The notes beneath the pieces were generated by a model, which did not search any database, was not told the DNA's origin, and worked only from the letters and a program-made list of their open reading frames with translations. The position numbers were made by a program, and so were the translations under genes. From the NCBI RefSeq assembly GCF_010672455.1, contig NZ_JAAHGO010000012.1:753808-817807 (forward strand): a DNA stretch of 64,000 nucleotides, given 5' to 3'. Source of the stretch: Okeania sp. SIO2C9. Lineage in GTDB: Bacteria; Cyanobacteriota; Cyanobacteriia; Cyanobacteriales; Microcoleaceae. Shown in pieces: positions 26,904 to 35,785 of the stretch (its first letter is position 1; every line of letters starts with the position of its first letter).

Positions 26904-27932
26904 TTAATATTTAATCACAGTTGCTCCCCAAGAAAACCCAGCAGCGCTACTGGCTAAAACTACTAAATTACCAGGTTTTATTTTCTCTAATTCTATAGTT
27001 TTAGCTAAACCAAATAAAGTATCTGCTGCTCCCAAATGACCGCTTTCTTTTAAAGAAATAAATGTATTTTTTTCGGTTAATTTCAGAGATTCAAAAATTG
27101 ATGATAATAAGCTTTTTTTAATTTGATTAGTAAATAAAAAATCTATTTCTTCTATGGAAAAACCACTTTTTTGTAATGCAGTCATTATGACTTTTTTATA
27201 ATTTTTTAAATAAATTTCCGATAAAATTTCGTCTAATTTTTCACGGTCTTCTACTTTGACATAATTAAGTTTTAAGTCTATATTTTCACCTTTTACAGGT
27301 AACTTAGTACCGCCCAAAGGTACTCGAATAAAATCAGCTAATTTCCCATCAGTCATGCCATGATAGGAGAGAATTCTGTTACTAGACTCTCCTTTTTTTA
27401 ACAGCGCTGCAGCGGCACCGTCGGCGTAAAAAAGTAGGGAGTTTGTATTTTTATCCGAGTAATTAAGCAACTGGGATAATTTATCGCTACAAACAACTAA
27501 AGCATAATTTAAGCTCGAATCTGCCAACAACATATTCCGGCAAATATGAATGCCTAAATTGCCACTGTTGCAAAAATTTCTAACTTCAAAAGCATGAGCA
27601 TTTTCAGCACCAATAGCAGCTTGAATTTTGGCTGCGGGAGACCAAAATCTGTAATCGTAATCTCCCCCACCACAATAAACAATTAAATCTATTTTTTCTG
27701 GTTGAATTTGAGCTTTCTCGATCGCCGATATTGCTGCTTTAATTCCCATATCGCTAGGATGCTCGTCTTCAGCAGCAATTGGTTTTTTTTCCATGCCTAA
27801 TTTTTCTGTCAAAACCCACAGGGGAATATCTGCTAGTTTAGCGATCGCTTCGCTAGTCATAACTCCTGAAGGAATATAATAACCAATTGTTGCAATACCA
27901 ACCGTTTCATTATTTTTTTCGTTTTCAATCAT
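26904..27932 (-). CDS. Beta-ketoacyl-ACP synthase III-like enzyme (thiolase fold)
   Basis: 342 residues of the FabH-like thiolase superfamily. The nucleophile Cys121 is visible in VRNFCNSGNLGIH, and FYADGAAAALLKKG and the closing SSAAGFSWGA match the family. Where FabH has His in HQAN, this protein has Asn269 (FTNQIKK), and the FabH Asn loop reads SGHLGAAD with His299 and Asp304. That pattern suits the acyltransferase or specialised-metabolite branch better than the housekeeping fatty acid initiator, which is inference. It is a single gene with no biosynthetic neighbours in reach. The start ATG at 27932 lies in AT-rich DNA. Confidence 0.85.
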   Translation of the reverse strand: MIENEKNNETVGIATIGYYIPSGVMTSEAIAKLADIPLWVLTEKLGMEKKPIAAEDEHPSDMGIKAAISAIEKAQIQPEKIDLIVYCGGGDYDYRFWSPAAKIQAAIGAENAHAFEVRNFCNSGNLGIHICRNMLLADSSLNYALVVCSDKLSQLLNYSDKNTNSLLFYADGAAAALLKKGESSNRILSYHGMTDGKLADFIRVPLGGTKLPVKGENIDLKLNYVKVEDREKLDEILSEIYLKNYKKVIMTALQKSGFSIEEIDFLFTNQIKKSLLSSIFESLKLTEKNTFISLKESGHLGAADTLFGLAKTIELEKIKPGNLVVLASSAAGFSWGATVIKY

Positions 27933-28036
27933 ACAGTTTCTATTCTTTAGTCAAATATTTCACAATTATAGAGGGAGTAGGGAGTAGGGAGTAGGGAGTA
28001 GGGGAAAATAATTGATAGTTTCTGTGCGATAATTGA
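27933..28036. repeat. Partial unit upstream of the tandem array
   Basis: Carries GGAGTAGGGAGTAGG repeats and AATTGATAGTTTCTGTG, the first part of the unit that then repeats in full from 28037. Confidence 0.6.
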
Positions 28037-28915
28037 ATAGAGGGAGTAGGGAGTAGGGAGTAGGGAGTAGGGGGAAATAATTGATAGTTTCTGTGTGATA
28101 ATTGATTTGATTTTTTATTATTGGAGATGTCTATTAGACATCTCCTTTAAAGCCTTTTAATCACGCTTATTATTCGTAATATTCTTTTTTCAAAATGGTA
28201 TTATAGTCCAATATGGTTCACAATAGTACCAAAACTCATAAGGTATGGAAGATGGAAGCATGATTGGTATCTCTTCAGATTACAGAACTGCAAAAAAATC
28301 CCTCTTCCCTCTTCCTTCTTCCTTCTTCCTTATTATAGAGGGAGTAGGGAGTAGGGAGTAGGGGGAAATAATTGATAGTTTCTGTGTGATAATTGATTTG
28401 ATTTTTTATTATTGGAGATGTCTATTAGACATCTCCTTTAAAGCCTTTTAATCACGCTTATTATTCGTAATATTCTTTTTTCAAAATGGTATTATAGTCC
28501 AATATGGTTCACAATAGTACCAAAACTCATAAGGTATGGAAGATGGAAGCATGATTGGTATCTCTTCAGATTACAGAACTGCAAAAAAATCCCTCTTCCC
28601 TCTTCCTTCTTCCTTCTTCCTTATTATAGAGGGAGTAGGGAGTAGGGAGTAGGGGGAAATAATTGATAGTTTCTGTGTGATAATTGATTTGATTTTTTAT
28701 TATTGGAGATGTCTATTAGACATCTCCTTTAAAGCCTTTTAATCACGCTTATTATTCGTAATATTCTTTTTTCAAAGTGGTATTATAGTCCAATATGGTT
28801 CACAATAGTACCAAAACTCATAAGGTATGGAAGATGGAAGCATGATTGGTATCTCTTCAGATTACAGAACTGCAAAAAAAATCCCTCTTCCTTCTTCCTT
28901 CTTCCTTCTTCCTTC
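28037..28915. repeat. Three tandem units, period 291 bp
   Basis: Three nearly identical 291-bp units. The landmark palindrome GGAGATGTCTATTAGACATC recurs at 28123, 28414 and 28705. Each unit also holds GGAGTAGGGAGTAGG runs, a CAATATGGTTCACAATAG segment and a TTCCTTCTTCC run. Copies differ by single bases (for example CAAAATGG versus CAAAGTGG in the last). There is no coding potential. Confidence 0.95.
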
Positions 28916-28939
28916 TTCCTTCTTCATAAAAATTGATTA

Positions 28940-29113
28940 ATTTGCTTACCGAAAAATTGTGGTTTAAAGCCTCCCCTTTTAAGGGGATAATAAGCGGTCG
29001 AGGGATGGCGAGGTCTCCTCGCCATATCCAATCGACCAAGAGAAGAAAAAATTTCATTATTAGTCAATCCTATCCTTGAAAAGAAGAGGTAATTATTAAT
29101 TATTAATTATTCA
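28940..29113. repeat. Interspersed repeat with nested palindrome
   Basis: Full copy of the ACCGAAAAATTGTGG repeat. Its middle contains the nested palindrome GGTCGAGGGATGGCGAGG / CCTCGCCATATCCAATCG, absent from other copies. It ends in TAATTATTAATTATT just before the next stop codon. Confidence 0.75.
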
Positions 29114-30102
29114 TTATTCATTATTAATTGTTGAATCATCCTCAGAATTTATAGAATTTATTTCTGTAGGAAGAGTTAAAGTCACAATGCTGAAAAGATT
29201 AAGACTGCGATAACCATCAGATATAATATCTGCATATTCTTTTGAATAAAATGGACCGTTATTATAAGCAAATCCTTCTCCTACTTGATATCTTGTTAAT
29301 TCTGGTAGTGAAGTAGTCACTACTTGAATCTGCCGTTCGTTTTGTGGCGCTACTATTACATGATATCTAGCAGCATTTGACTCTTGACTAATGTATTCAG
29401 AAAGTAAGCCATCTAATTCTCCCATAATTAGCCTTTCTTTTTCAGAAACTTCTTCATCAATATTCACCAGAGCATTGATAATATCTTTTAATTCTGATAC
29501 TTGCTTCTGTGGTGGAGAAGTTGTCAAATAATCATTTACATCCTGACGTAAACTTATCAAATTTACAGAACTATTTTCTGTTTGATTGTTTGTGAAATTT
29601 TCCCAGGAAAATGGATGTCCCAATGGTCAGCAAATGATTGAATAAACTCTTTTTCTCTGGGGTCAATTACTTCATCAATCATAGCTACCTGGCTTAAAAT
29701 ATTGATAATTTTTTTAGCTCCCGAAGGTTTTAAAAATGACTTGGCTAAATCTCCAGCTTCTTTTCTTTCAAAATTAAGAGTTTCTTTGATTAAAGTCCAG
29801 AAGCCTTTTTTTCTTTCTCCTGGTACCCATAATGACATTCCTACAAGAATATAGAAAAATGCCAAACCATTAAATAATATGTTGTCTATAAAACTTACAT
29901 ATTCTTTAGTGAAAAGAGAGTTAATTGCAAAAATAGTTCCAATAGTAAAAGAAAGTAGATTGCCAGTAACAGATTGACTTTCTGCAACTACACGCTCATG
30001 TTTTCTTTTCCAGATTGGATTCATTGTTAAGTAGACTTCTGCAAGAGAAAATCCTATGGATAAAAAAGCTAATACAGATATTACTTTCTGAAAAAATTCC
30101 AT
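29114..30102 (-). pseudogene. TerB-like membrane protein, frameshifted
   Basis: The first part (30102 to about 29608) begins MEFFQKVISVLAFLSIGF, with about three hydrophobic segments, and reaches ILSQVAMIDEVIDPREKEFI, which resembles a TerB (tellurite-resistance type) helical domain. The second part, in another frame from about 29605 to 29114, continues the same domain (ALVNIDEEVSEKERLIMGEL) and a C-terminal region. The junction is HWDIHF/SWENF. Adding one T to the TTTT run at the junction would restore a single protein of about 330 residues. It is either a recent pseudogene or a sequencing error in a homopolymer. Function is unknown. Confidence 0.7.
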
Positions 30103-30485
30103 GATACTGCTCCAAAATGTAATAACAATTTAGAAATTTACAACCAGAGAATACATAACATACATATTACAATATGGTTGATATTTGCTTGTTCTATAGC
30201 TGCTATTAGGCTAGGCACAGACAAGTTATAGATAAAATTAATTTACCACAATTTCCAGAATCAATATAATATAATTAATTATCTTAAAAATTATCTGTAA
30301 TTAACTATGACCGAAAAACTTTGGTCTCAAGTCTCGCTCTTTTAAGGGGATAAAAAGCGGTCGAGAGATGGCGAGGTTTCCTCGCCATCTCTAATCGACC
30401 AAGAGAAAGAGAATATTCGCCAAGGTCAAACCTCCTTATTATTGCAGAGGTACTGATAACTGATAACTGATAACTGATAACTGAA
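30103..30485. other. Spacer between divergent genes
   Basis: AT-rich promoter region of the TerB-like gene, then a variant of the ACCGAAAAA repeat with the nested GGTCGAGAGATGGCGAGG palindrome (30306-30405), then CTGATAACTGATAACTG repeats right up to the dusB start codon. Confidence 0.55.
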
Positions 30486-31514
30486 ATGACTGTTCTATCT
30501 CCTGAATTAAAACAAAAATTAGCTACTCCACTCAAAATTGGTAATTTTGAAGTAAAAAGTCGCGTGCTTCAATCACCATTATCTGGTGTAACAGATTTAG
30601 TCTTTCGTCGTCTAGTACGTCGTCATGCTCCAGAGTCGATGATGTACACTGAAATGGTAAACGCCACAGGATTACATTATGTGAAAGAATTACCTCAAAT
30701 AATGGAGGTTGATAATAATGAACGACCAATAAGTATTCAATTATTTGATTGTCGCCCAGATTTTTTGGCAGAAGCAGCAGAAATGGCTGTAAAAGAAGGA
30801 GCAGATACTGTTGATATTAATATGGGTTGTCCTGTTAATAAAATCACAAAAAATGGTGGGGGTTCTTCATTATTAAGACAGCCAGAATTAGCTGGAGAAA
30901 TTGTTAGTAAAGTCGTAAAAGCTGTGCCTGTTCCTGTTACTGTAAAAACAAGAATTGGTTGGAGTAATAAAGAAATTAATATCCTTGAATTTGCTAAAAG
31001 AATGGAAGATGCTGGTGCACAAATGTTAACTTTACATGGTCGGACTCGTGCTCAAGGATATAATGGCCCGGCAAAATGGGAGTGGATTACAAAAGTAAAG
31101 GAAATACTTTCAATTCCAGTTATTGCTAATGGGGATATTTTTTCTGTGGATGCTGCAATACGTTGTTTGGAGGAAACTGGTGCTGATGGGGTAATGTGTT
31201 CCCGTGGTACTTTGGGTTATCCTTTTTTGGTGGGAGAAATTGATTATTTCTTGAAAAATGGAGCAGAAAAAGTAGCGCCTACTGCAGTAGAAAAACTCGA
31301 ATGTGCTAAAGAACATTTACAAGCACTATGGGAATATAAAGGCGATCGCGGTATTCGTCAAGCTCGCAAACACATGACTTGGTATGCAAAGGGTTTTCCT
31401 GGAGCAGGGGAGTTGCGGGGTCAATTGGCAAAAGTGGAAACCGTGGAACAAGGTTGCGATTTGATTGACAAAGTAATTGAAAATTTGGTAGTCCTGCATA
31501 GTAATGGTAAATAG
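30486..31514 (+). CDS. dusB: tRNA-dihydrouridine synthase, DusB type
   Basis: FMN-dependent enzyme that reduces uridines in tRNA to dihydrouridine. 342 residues. The FMN/TIM-barrel start is visible as PLSGVTDLVFRRLVRRHAP. The tRNA-binding and active-site region is DINMGCPVNKITKNGGGSSL, with the catalytic Cys in GCP. KTRIGW, LHGRTRAQGYNGPAKW, PVIANGDIFS and GADGVMCSRGTLG follow in the usual order. The helical C-terminal domain carries RKHMTWYAKGFPG. The ATG sits directly after a TGATAACTGA repeat, with no good Shine-Dalgarno sequence. Confidence 0.96.
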   Translation: MTVLSPELKQKLATPLKIGNFEVKSRVLQSPLSGVTDLVFRRLVRRHAPESMMYTEMVNATGLHYVKELPQIMEVDNNERPISIQLFDCRPDFLAEAAEMAVKEGADTVDINMGCPVNKITKNGGGSSLLRQPELAGEIVSKVVKAVPVPVTVKTRIGWSNKEINILEFAKRMEDAGAQMLTLHGRTRAQGYNGPAKWEWITKVKEILSIPVIANGDIFSVDAAIRCLEETGADGVMCSRGTLGYPFLVGEIDYFLKNGAEKVAPTAVEKLECAKEHLQALWEYKGDRGIRQARKHMTWYAKGFPGAGELRGQLAKVETVEQGCDLIDKVIENLVVLHSNGK

Positions 31515-32149
31515 GCAGGACTTAGGCAGATTCAGCTTGAAAGCGCCATATGTAGGGGCGAATGGCAGGCTAGCGCAGAGCTGCCGCTAACGCCCTCAGT
31601 CAATATAGTTTTTATGCGTAATACCAATTTGAAAAAAGAATGTTATGAATAGTAAGAGCGATAAAAATACTTTACAGGAGCTGTTCCTTTGACAAAGCGG
31701 TGCGACCCCGCGACGACGCCAGCTCGCTTGCGGAACGCGCACCAAGAGAAAAAGATAATTTACGGCCTAAAAACTGGTATTGAAGCAATTCCCATACGAC
31801 TCCTGACTCCTGACTCCTAATAAATAGCCTAACTATTTGTAGCAAACATTTATCAATTTGGTATAAGTCCTGATAGGAATAAGCTAGTGCGGGCATCCTT
31901 CCCGCGAGTTAGGGTATCCTCGAAGCAAGGGAGCAAGATGCTCCCACTGTGGGCTAAAACGCTCAAAAAGTTAGTATTTTAGGCGCATAGTTTGGCAGAA
32001 TAATCACTCTTACAATTCTTACTCCTACTTCCTCGCTCATTCCCATTTCTTCTGTCTCCTGTCTTCCCCTCCCAGGAGGGGAGGGGCGAGGGGTGGGTTG
32101 TCTCCTGTATCCTCCCCCTACTAAAAGACTAGTGAAGCGCAAACCCTAA
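31515..32149. other. Intergenic repeats between dusB and the YidD-like gene
   Basis: No gene. It holds a half copy of the GGGGCGAATGGC palindrome, a reading frame opened by GC-rich repeats at 31690-31740 (not a gene), a CGGGCATCCTTCCCGCG hairpin at about 31890-31910, and a second copy of the CTCCTGTCTTCCCCTCCC / AAAGACTAGTGAAGCGC block. Confidence 0.5.
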
Positions 32150-32557
32150 TTACGAACCACAACTGCCAAAGTCTGGGCTACAATCTAACTCACAGCTACC
32201 ACAATCTAATTCTGGAAAATCACAGCTATCACAATTACAGTCTGGCAAAGCAGACTCACAGCTTTCTTCCGCTACATCACCGCAACAATTAATGAACTCA
32301 GAACCTTGTTTTTTTTTGGATTTCTTTTCGTGACTAACTGCTTGTAACTTCAAAATCTGATTAGCCTCTTTGCAAGCTTTAAACCTTTGACGCGCAGCTT
32401 GAATAGCTGTCAAAAAATCTTGCTCCATAAACATACGCTTTATATATTGAGAACAAGATTCATCATCGTACAATATTCTATGGGCACAAGAAAATCCTTT
32501 TCTCGGCGAAATGTACTGTTGATATCCGTCAATCAAAGCAACAGCAATTTTATTCAT
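32150..32557 (-). CDS. YidD-like membrane protein insertion factor with a Cys-rich tail
   Basis: 135 residues. The first 70 match the YidD (membrane protein insertion efficiency factor) pattern: LIDGYQQYISPRKGFSCAHR, then CSQYIKRMF in place of the usual CS.YA. The last 50 residues are not part of the usual ~70-85-residue YidD. They are rich in Cys, Asp and Ser (CCGDVAEES, DCNCDSCDFPELDCGSCELD) and could bind metal. YidD acts at the cytoplasmic membrane face, helping YidC-dependent insertion. There is no adjacent rnpA or yidC, unlike the classical arrangement, so this is a stand-alone paralogue. Confidence 0.75.
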   Translation of the reverse strand: MNKIAVALIDGYQQYISPRKGFSCAHRILYDDESCSQYIKRMFMEQDFLTAIQAARQRFKACKEANQILKLQAVSHEKKSKKKQGSEFINCCGDVAEESCESALPDCNCDSCDFPELDCGSCELDCSPDFGSCGS

Positions 32558-32916
32558 AACAAAGAAGATATTAATTCAGGCCAATTTATACTACAAAAAT
32601 TAAACCCTCATTTCCTAATACATATCTCTATTGCCTATTTTTATCTTTTTATTTTGGGTTTAATACTCCGCCGTCTACAGGGTGTTTACAATTGGTTGGG
32701 GTTTGAGTCCCTATCCATTTTTCTTCCTTCCTTCTTTCTTCTTCCTTCTTGCTTCTTCCTTCTTCAAAAATTACAGAAGTCCATTTTCAGAAAAAGTATC
32801 AAAGTATTAAGGTCTGTTGCAATTTCTTCACATACCCTCAGAGAATCAACCACGACACCCAAGTCCGTGATACCATCCCAACTTGTAAGTATAAAAAAAA
32901 GATTGGGAGAAGACCT
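32558..32916. other. Spacer upstream of chlP
   Basis: Divergent intergenic region. It contains a copy of the TTTTGGGTTTAATACTCC element (32650-32720), a CTTCCTTCTTTCTTCTTCC run and a non-repetitive 140 bp ahead of chlP likely to hold its promoter. A GGGAGAAG Shine-Dalgarno sequence lies 5 bp before the TTG start. Confidence 0.55.
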
Positions 32917-34137
32917 TTGACTCTAAGAGTTGCTGTAGTTGGTTCTGGCCCAGCAGGTTCATCTGCTGCTGAAACTTTAGTAAAAGCAGGTATTGAAACT
33001 TATTTATTTGAACGTAAACTAGATAATGCTAAACCTTGCGGTGGAGCTATTCCTCTGTGCATGGTGAGTGAATTTGACCTACCAGCAGAAATTATCGATC
33101 GCCGCGTTAGAAATATGAAAATGATATCTCCCTCTAATGTTGAGGTGGATATCCATATACAAAAACAAGATGAATATATAGGTATGTGTCGTCGGGAAGT
33201 TTTAGATGGCTTCCTTAGAGACCGGGCAGCTTCTCTCGGAGCTAACCTGATTAATGGCACGGTTTATAAACTGGATATTCCTTCTAATGATAGAGACCCC
33301 TACACTCTTCATTACTCTGACCATTCAGAAGGTAATGTCCAAGGGACAGCTAAGACCTTAAAAGTAGATTTAGTTATTGGAGCTGATGGGGCCAACTCCC
33401 GTATAGCTAAGGCCATTGATGCTGGAGATTATAATTACGCGATCGCTTTCCAAGAGCGTATTCGTCTCCCCGAACATCTCATGGCATATTATGAAGACCT
33501 AGCAGAGATGTATGTAGGTGATGATGTTTCCCCAGACTTCTATGCTTGGGTATTCCCCAAACATGACCACGTTGCTGTGGGTACTGGCACAATGAAACCT
33601 AACCAGGCCAGAATTAAACAGTTACAAGCAGGTATTCGCGCTCGTGCTGCAAAGCGTCTGGAAGGTGGAGAAATTATTAAGGTAGAAGCTCACCCAATTC
33701 CTGAACATCCTCGTCCTCGTCGGGTTCGTGGTAGAGTTGCTCTCGTCGGAGATGCTGCTGGTACTGTAACTAAGTCTTCTGGTGAAGGTATTTATTTTGC
33801 GGCTAAGTCTGCTCGGATGTGTGCTGAAACTATTGTGGAGACTTCTAATAATGGTGCGACTATTCCTACTGAAGCAGATTTAAAACTTTATCTGAAGCGG
33901 TGGGATAAGAAGTATGGCATGACTTATACAGTATTAGATATTTTACAGAGAGTATTCTATCGTTCTGATGCTACTCGCGAAGCTTTTGTAGAAATGTGTG
34001 CTGACTTGGATGTGCAGAAGCTAACTTTTGATAGTTATTTGTACAAGACTGTCGTACCTGCTAATCCTTTAACGCAAATGAAGATTACTGCTAAAACTAT
34101 TGGTAGTCTTCTCCGGGGCAATGCTTTAGCACCCTAG
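32917..34137 (+). CDS. chlP: Geranylgeranyl reductase (chlorophyll phytyl side chain)
   Basis: Flavoprotein that reduces geranylgeranyl groups to phytyl for chlorophyll a and tocopherol. I choose the TTG at 32917. It follows GGGAGAAGACC, gives LTLRVAVVGSGPAGSSAAE as the N terminus and a 406-residue protein, matching other cyanobacterial ChlP. An upstream in-frame ATG at 32749 would add 56 residues encoded by repeat DNA. The dinucleotide site is VVGSGPAGSS. PCGGAIP and CRREVLDGFLRDRA follow. GADGANSRIAKAIDAGDYNY is the second flavin motif, and VGDAAGTVTKSSGEGIYFA the third. This is an essential photosynthesis gene and marks the host as an oxygenic phototroph. Confidence 0.97.
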   Translation: MTLRVAVVGSGPAGSSAAETLVKAGIETYLFERKLDNAKPCGGAIPLCMVSEFDLPAEIIDRRVRNMKMISPSNVEVDIHIQKQDEYIGMCRREVLDGFLRDRAASLGANLINGTVYKLDIPSNDRDPYTLHYSDHSEGNVQGTAKTLKVDLVIGADGANSRIAKAIDAGDYNYAIAFQERIRLPEHLMAYYEDLAEMYVGDDVSPDFYAWVFPKHDHVAVGTGTMKPNQARIKQLQAGIRARAAKRLEGGEIIKVEAHPIPEHPRPRRVRGRVALVGDAAGTVTKSSGEGIYFAAKSARMCAETIVETSNNGATIPTEADLKLYLKRWDKKYGMTYTVLDILQRVFYRSDATREAFVEMCADLDVQKLTFDSYLYKTVVPANPLTQMKITAKTIGSLLRGNALAP

Positions 34138-34350
34138 TGCCGCTACGCGGAAGTTAAAAGTCAGTAGGGGCGAATGCCATTCGCCCCTACAAAAGCGAGT
34201 GCGTAATTCTGAGGTTTCCTCAGAATGTAAGACAGACTCAAGAGAGTCAATCATTTTTGATTTGTAATTGTTTTAGGATTTTGTAACTGGTCAGTTATTT
34301 CCGCCATCCTGCGCTAGATGTGTTAAAGTACAAAGTTAATTAAGTTAATA
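34138..34350. other. Spacer after chlP with a TnpB-like scar
   Basis: A GGGGCGAATGCCATTCGCC palindrome at about 34168 is followed at 34196-34250 by a stretch (AGGTTTCCTCAGAATGTAAG) identical to part of the tnpB remnant at 10949-11179. The tip of another such element has therefore been left here. No gene is seen. Confidence 0.5.
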
Positions 34351-34385
34351 TTAAAATCCTGCGGAATATTGCTGCGGGATTTTAA
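34351..34385. terminator. Hairpin terminator between chlP and tRNA-Arg
   Basis: A 12-bp stem (TTAAAATCCTGC / GCGGGATTTTAA, one G-T pair) with an 11-nt loop. The stem ends in TTTTAA on either strand, so it can terminate transcripts after chlP. Confidence 0.6.
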
Positions 34386-34445
34386 GGTTTATATGTAGAG
34401 TGTTTTGCATAAAAGTTAAATATTCTACTAACAACTAAAAAATAT

Positions 34446-34766
34446 GGGGCTGTGGCTCAGATGGATAGAGCAAGCGCCTCCTGAAGTATCGGGCACCATG
34501 TGAGGAAACTCCGTGAGTGAATGTGGTCAAACTCAAGGAAGCCTAAGTCTATTATTTTGTAGATATGGTAATCTTGAGCCAAGCTTTACCTAATTATTGG
34601 TAAAGAAGGTGCAGAGACTAGAGTTTTAAGGAGAAATAAAATTCTTTTTAAACTAGGCCACCACCTAAAGCTATTTTAGAGCTATGGTGAAGGGATAGTC
34701 CAGAGAGTGGGGAAACTTACACAAATCTGAAGCGCTAGGTCGCGCGTTCGAATCGCGCCAGTCCCG
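34446..34766 (+). tRNA. tRNA-Arg(CCU), interrupted by a group I intron
   Basis: The exons (34446-34482 and 34730-34766) fold into a complete cloverleaf. Acceptor GGGGCTG pairs with CAGTCCC. D arm is GCTC/GAGC. Anticodon stem is AGCGC/GCGCT with loop CUCCUAA, anticodon CCU. The variable loop is AGGTC. T arm is GCGCG/CGCGC around TTCGAAT. The discriminator is G and CCA is not encoded. The intron enters directly after the last anticodon base. It reads AGG codons for arginine. Confidence 0.95.
34483..34729 (+). ncRNA. Group I self-splicing intron in tRNA-Arg(CCU)
   Basis: 247 nt, no reading frame. The splice-site rules of group I are met: the 5' exon ends in U (of anticodon CCU) and the intron ends in G. 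Conserved core elements are visible in order: P-like AATCTTGAGCCAAG, the R/Q-like GGTGCAGAGACTAGA, and S-like AAGGGATAGTCCAGAG. Such introns are known in tRNA-Arg(CCU) of some cyanobacteria and alphaproteobacteria. Splicing should be autocatalytic with guanosine as cofactor. Confidence 0.93.
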
Positions 34767-35161
34767 TTAGATAAGCGTTCGGCACTCAGCAGTCAGCAGT
34801 CAGGAGAAATGTTTAGAAGGGGATTTTAACCCCTCAGCTTCCGGTATAGAAACCGGGGGTTTTAACCCAAGTAGGGGCGAATGGCCATTCGCCCCTACAA
34901 GCTGAATGCTAAAAGCTAATAGCTAGTTAAAAAATTTAATCATTACCGAAAAATTGTGGTTTAAGGCATAGCCTTTGAAGGAGATAATAAAGAAAAATTT
35001 TGATGATTAGTCAATCCTCTTAATTTATCAGAAAAAGTAATTCTAAATTCTTAATTCTTGAACGAGGATAATAAAGAAAAATTTTGATGATTAGTCAATC
35101 CTCTTATTTGTAAGAAGAAGTAATTCTAAATTCTAAATTCTAAATTCTAAATTCTTGAACT
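34767..35161. other. Repeats between tRNA-Arg and the DUF938 gene
   Basis: CAGCAGTCAGCAGTCAGG repeats, the full GGGGCGAATGGCCATTCG palindrome near 34872, then two partial copies of the ACCGAAAAATTGTGG repeat in tandem (34944-35110), ending in AATTCTAAATTCTAAATTC runs. No gene is seen. Confidence 0.6.
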
Positions 35162-35785
35162 ATGACTTCTTTTAGCGATGCTCGGCAATATGCTCCCGCA
35201 ACTGAGCGCAACCGCTCATTTATTTTGGAAGTGCTACAGCGAGTTTTGCCTCCAACGGGAAATATTCTAGAAATTGCTAGTGGTACGGGAGAACATTCTA
35301 TTTTCTTTTCTCCCTACCTGAAACCTCGTCAGTGGTTTCCTTCTGACCCCAACCCAATGTTGCGCGATAGTATTGTAGCTTGGCAACAACATAGTCCGTC
35401 AGATAATCTGCATTCTCCTCTTGATATTGATGTGCGGGAGTCAGTTTGGGCGGTGGAAAAAGAAGGTATTGAGATTGCTGCTATTGTCAATATTAATATG
35501 ATTCATATTAGTCCCTGGTCAACTTGTTTGGGATTAATGGCAGGTGCAGGGCGTTTGTTGCCGAAGGATGGGGTGCTATATTTGTATGGTCCATACAAAC
35601 AAGGTGGGAAACATACTACACCAAGTAACCAGAGTTTTGATGAGTCTTTGCGTTCTCAAGATCCTGAGTGGGGAGTGAGAAATTTAGAGGATGTTATGGC
35701 AGTAGCGGAGAAGGAGGAGTTAAGGTTTGTGGAGATGGTAGAAATGCCTGCAAATAATTTGTCTTTGATTTTTCATAAAGACTAA
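35162..35785 (+). CDS. DUF938 family SAM-dependent methyltransferase-like protein
   Basis: 207 residues. The DUF938 hallmarks are visible: an N-terminal APATERNRSFILEVL segment, the SAM-binding loop ILEIASGTGEHSIFFSPYL, then WFPSDPNPMLRDSI, NMIHISPWSTCLGLMAGAGR and LYLYGPYKQGGKHTTPSN. It is a cytosolic Rossmann-fold enzyme whose substrate is unknown. It is transcribed alone. The ATG lies a few bases after an AATTCTAAATTC run, so the ribosome site is embedded in repeat DNA. Confidence 0.92.
   Translation: MTSFSDARQYAPATERNRSFILEVLQRVLPPTGNILEIASGTGEHSIFFSPYLKPRQWFPSDPNPMLRDSIVAWQQHSPSDNLHSPLDIDVRESVWAVEKEGIEIAAIVNINMIHISPWSTCLGLMAGAGRLLPKDGVLYLYGPYKQGGKHTTPSNQSFDESLRSQDPEWGVRNLEDVMAVAEKEELRFVEMVEMPANNLSLIFHKD

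Noticed and set aside
31672-31896. 74-codon minus-strand frame
   Set aside because: It is encoded by mosaic repeats (GCTCGCTTGCGGAACGCG and others) and has no support.
32749-32916. Upstream 56-codon extension of ChlP
   Set aside because: The extra codons are repeat DNA (CTTCCTTCTTCAAAAATT), and the TTG at 32917 has a good ribosome site and gives the family's usual N terminus.
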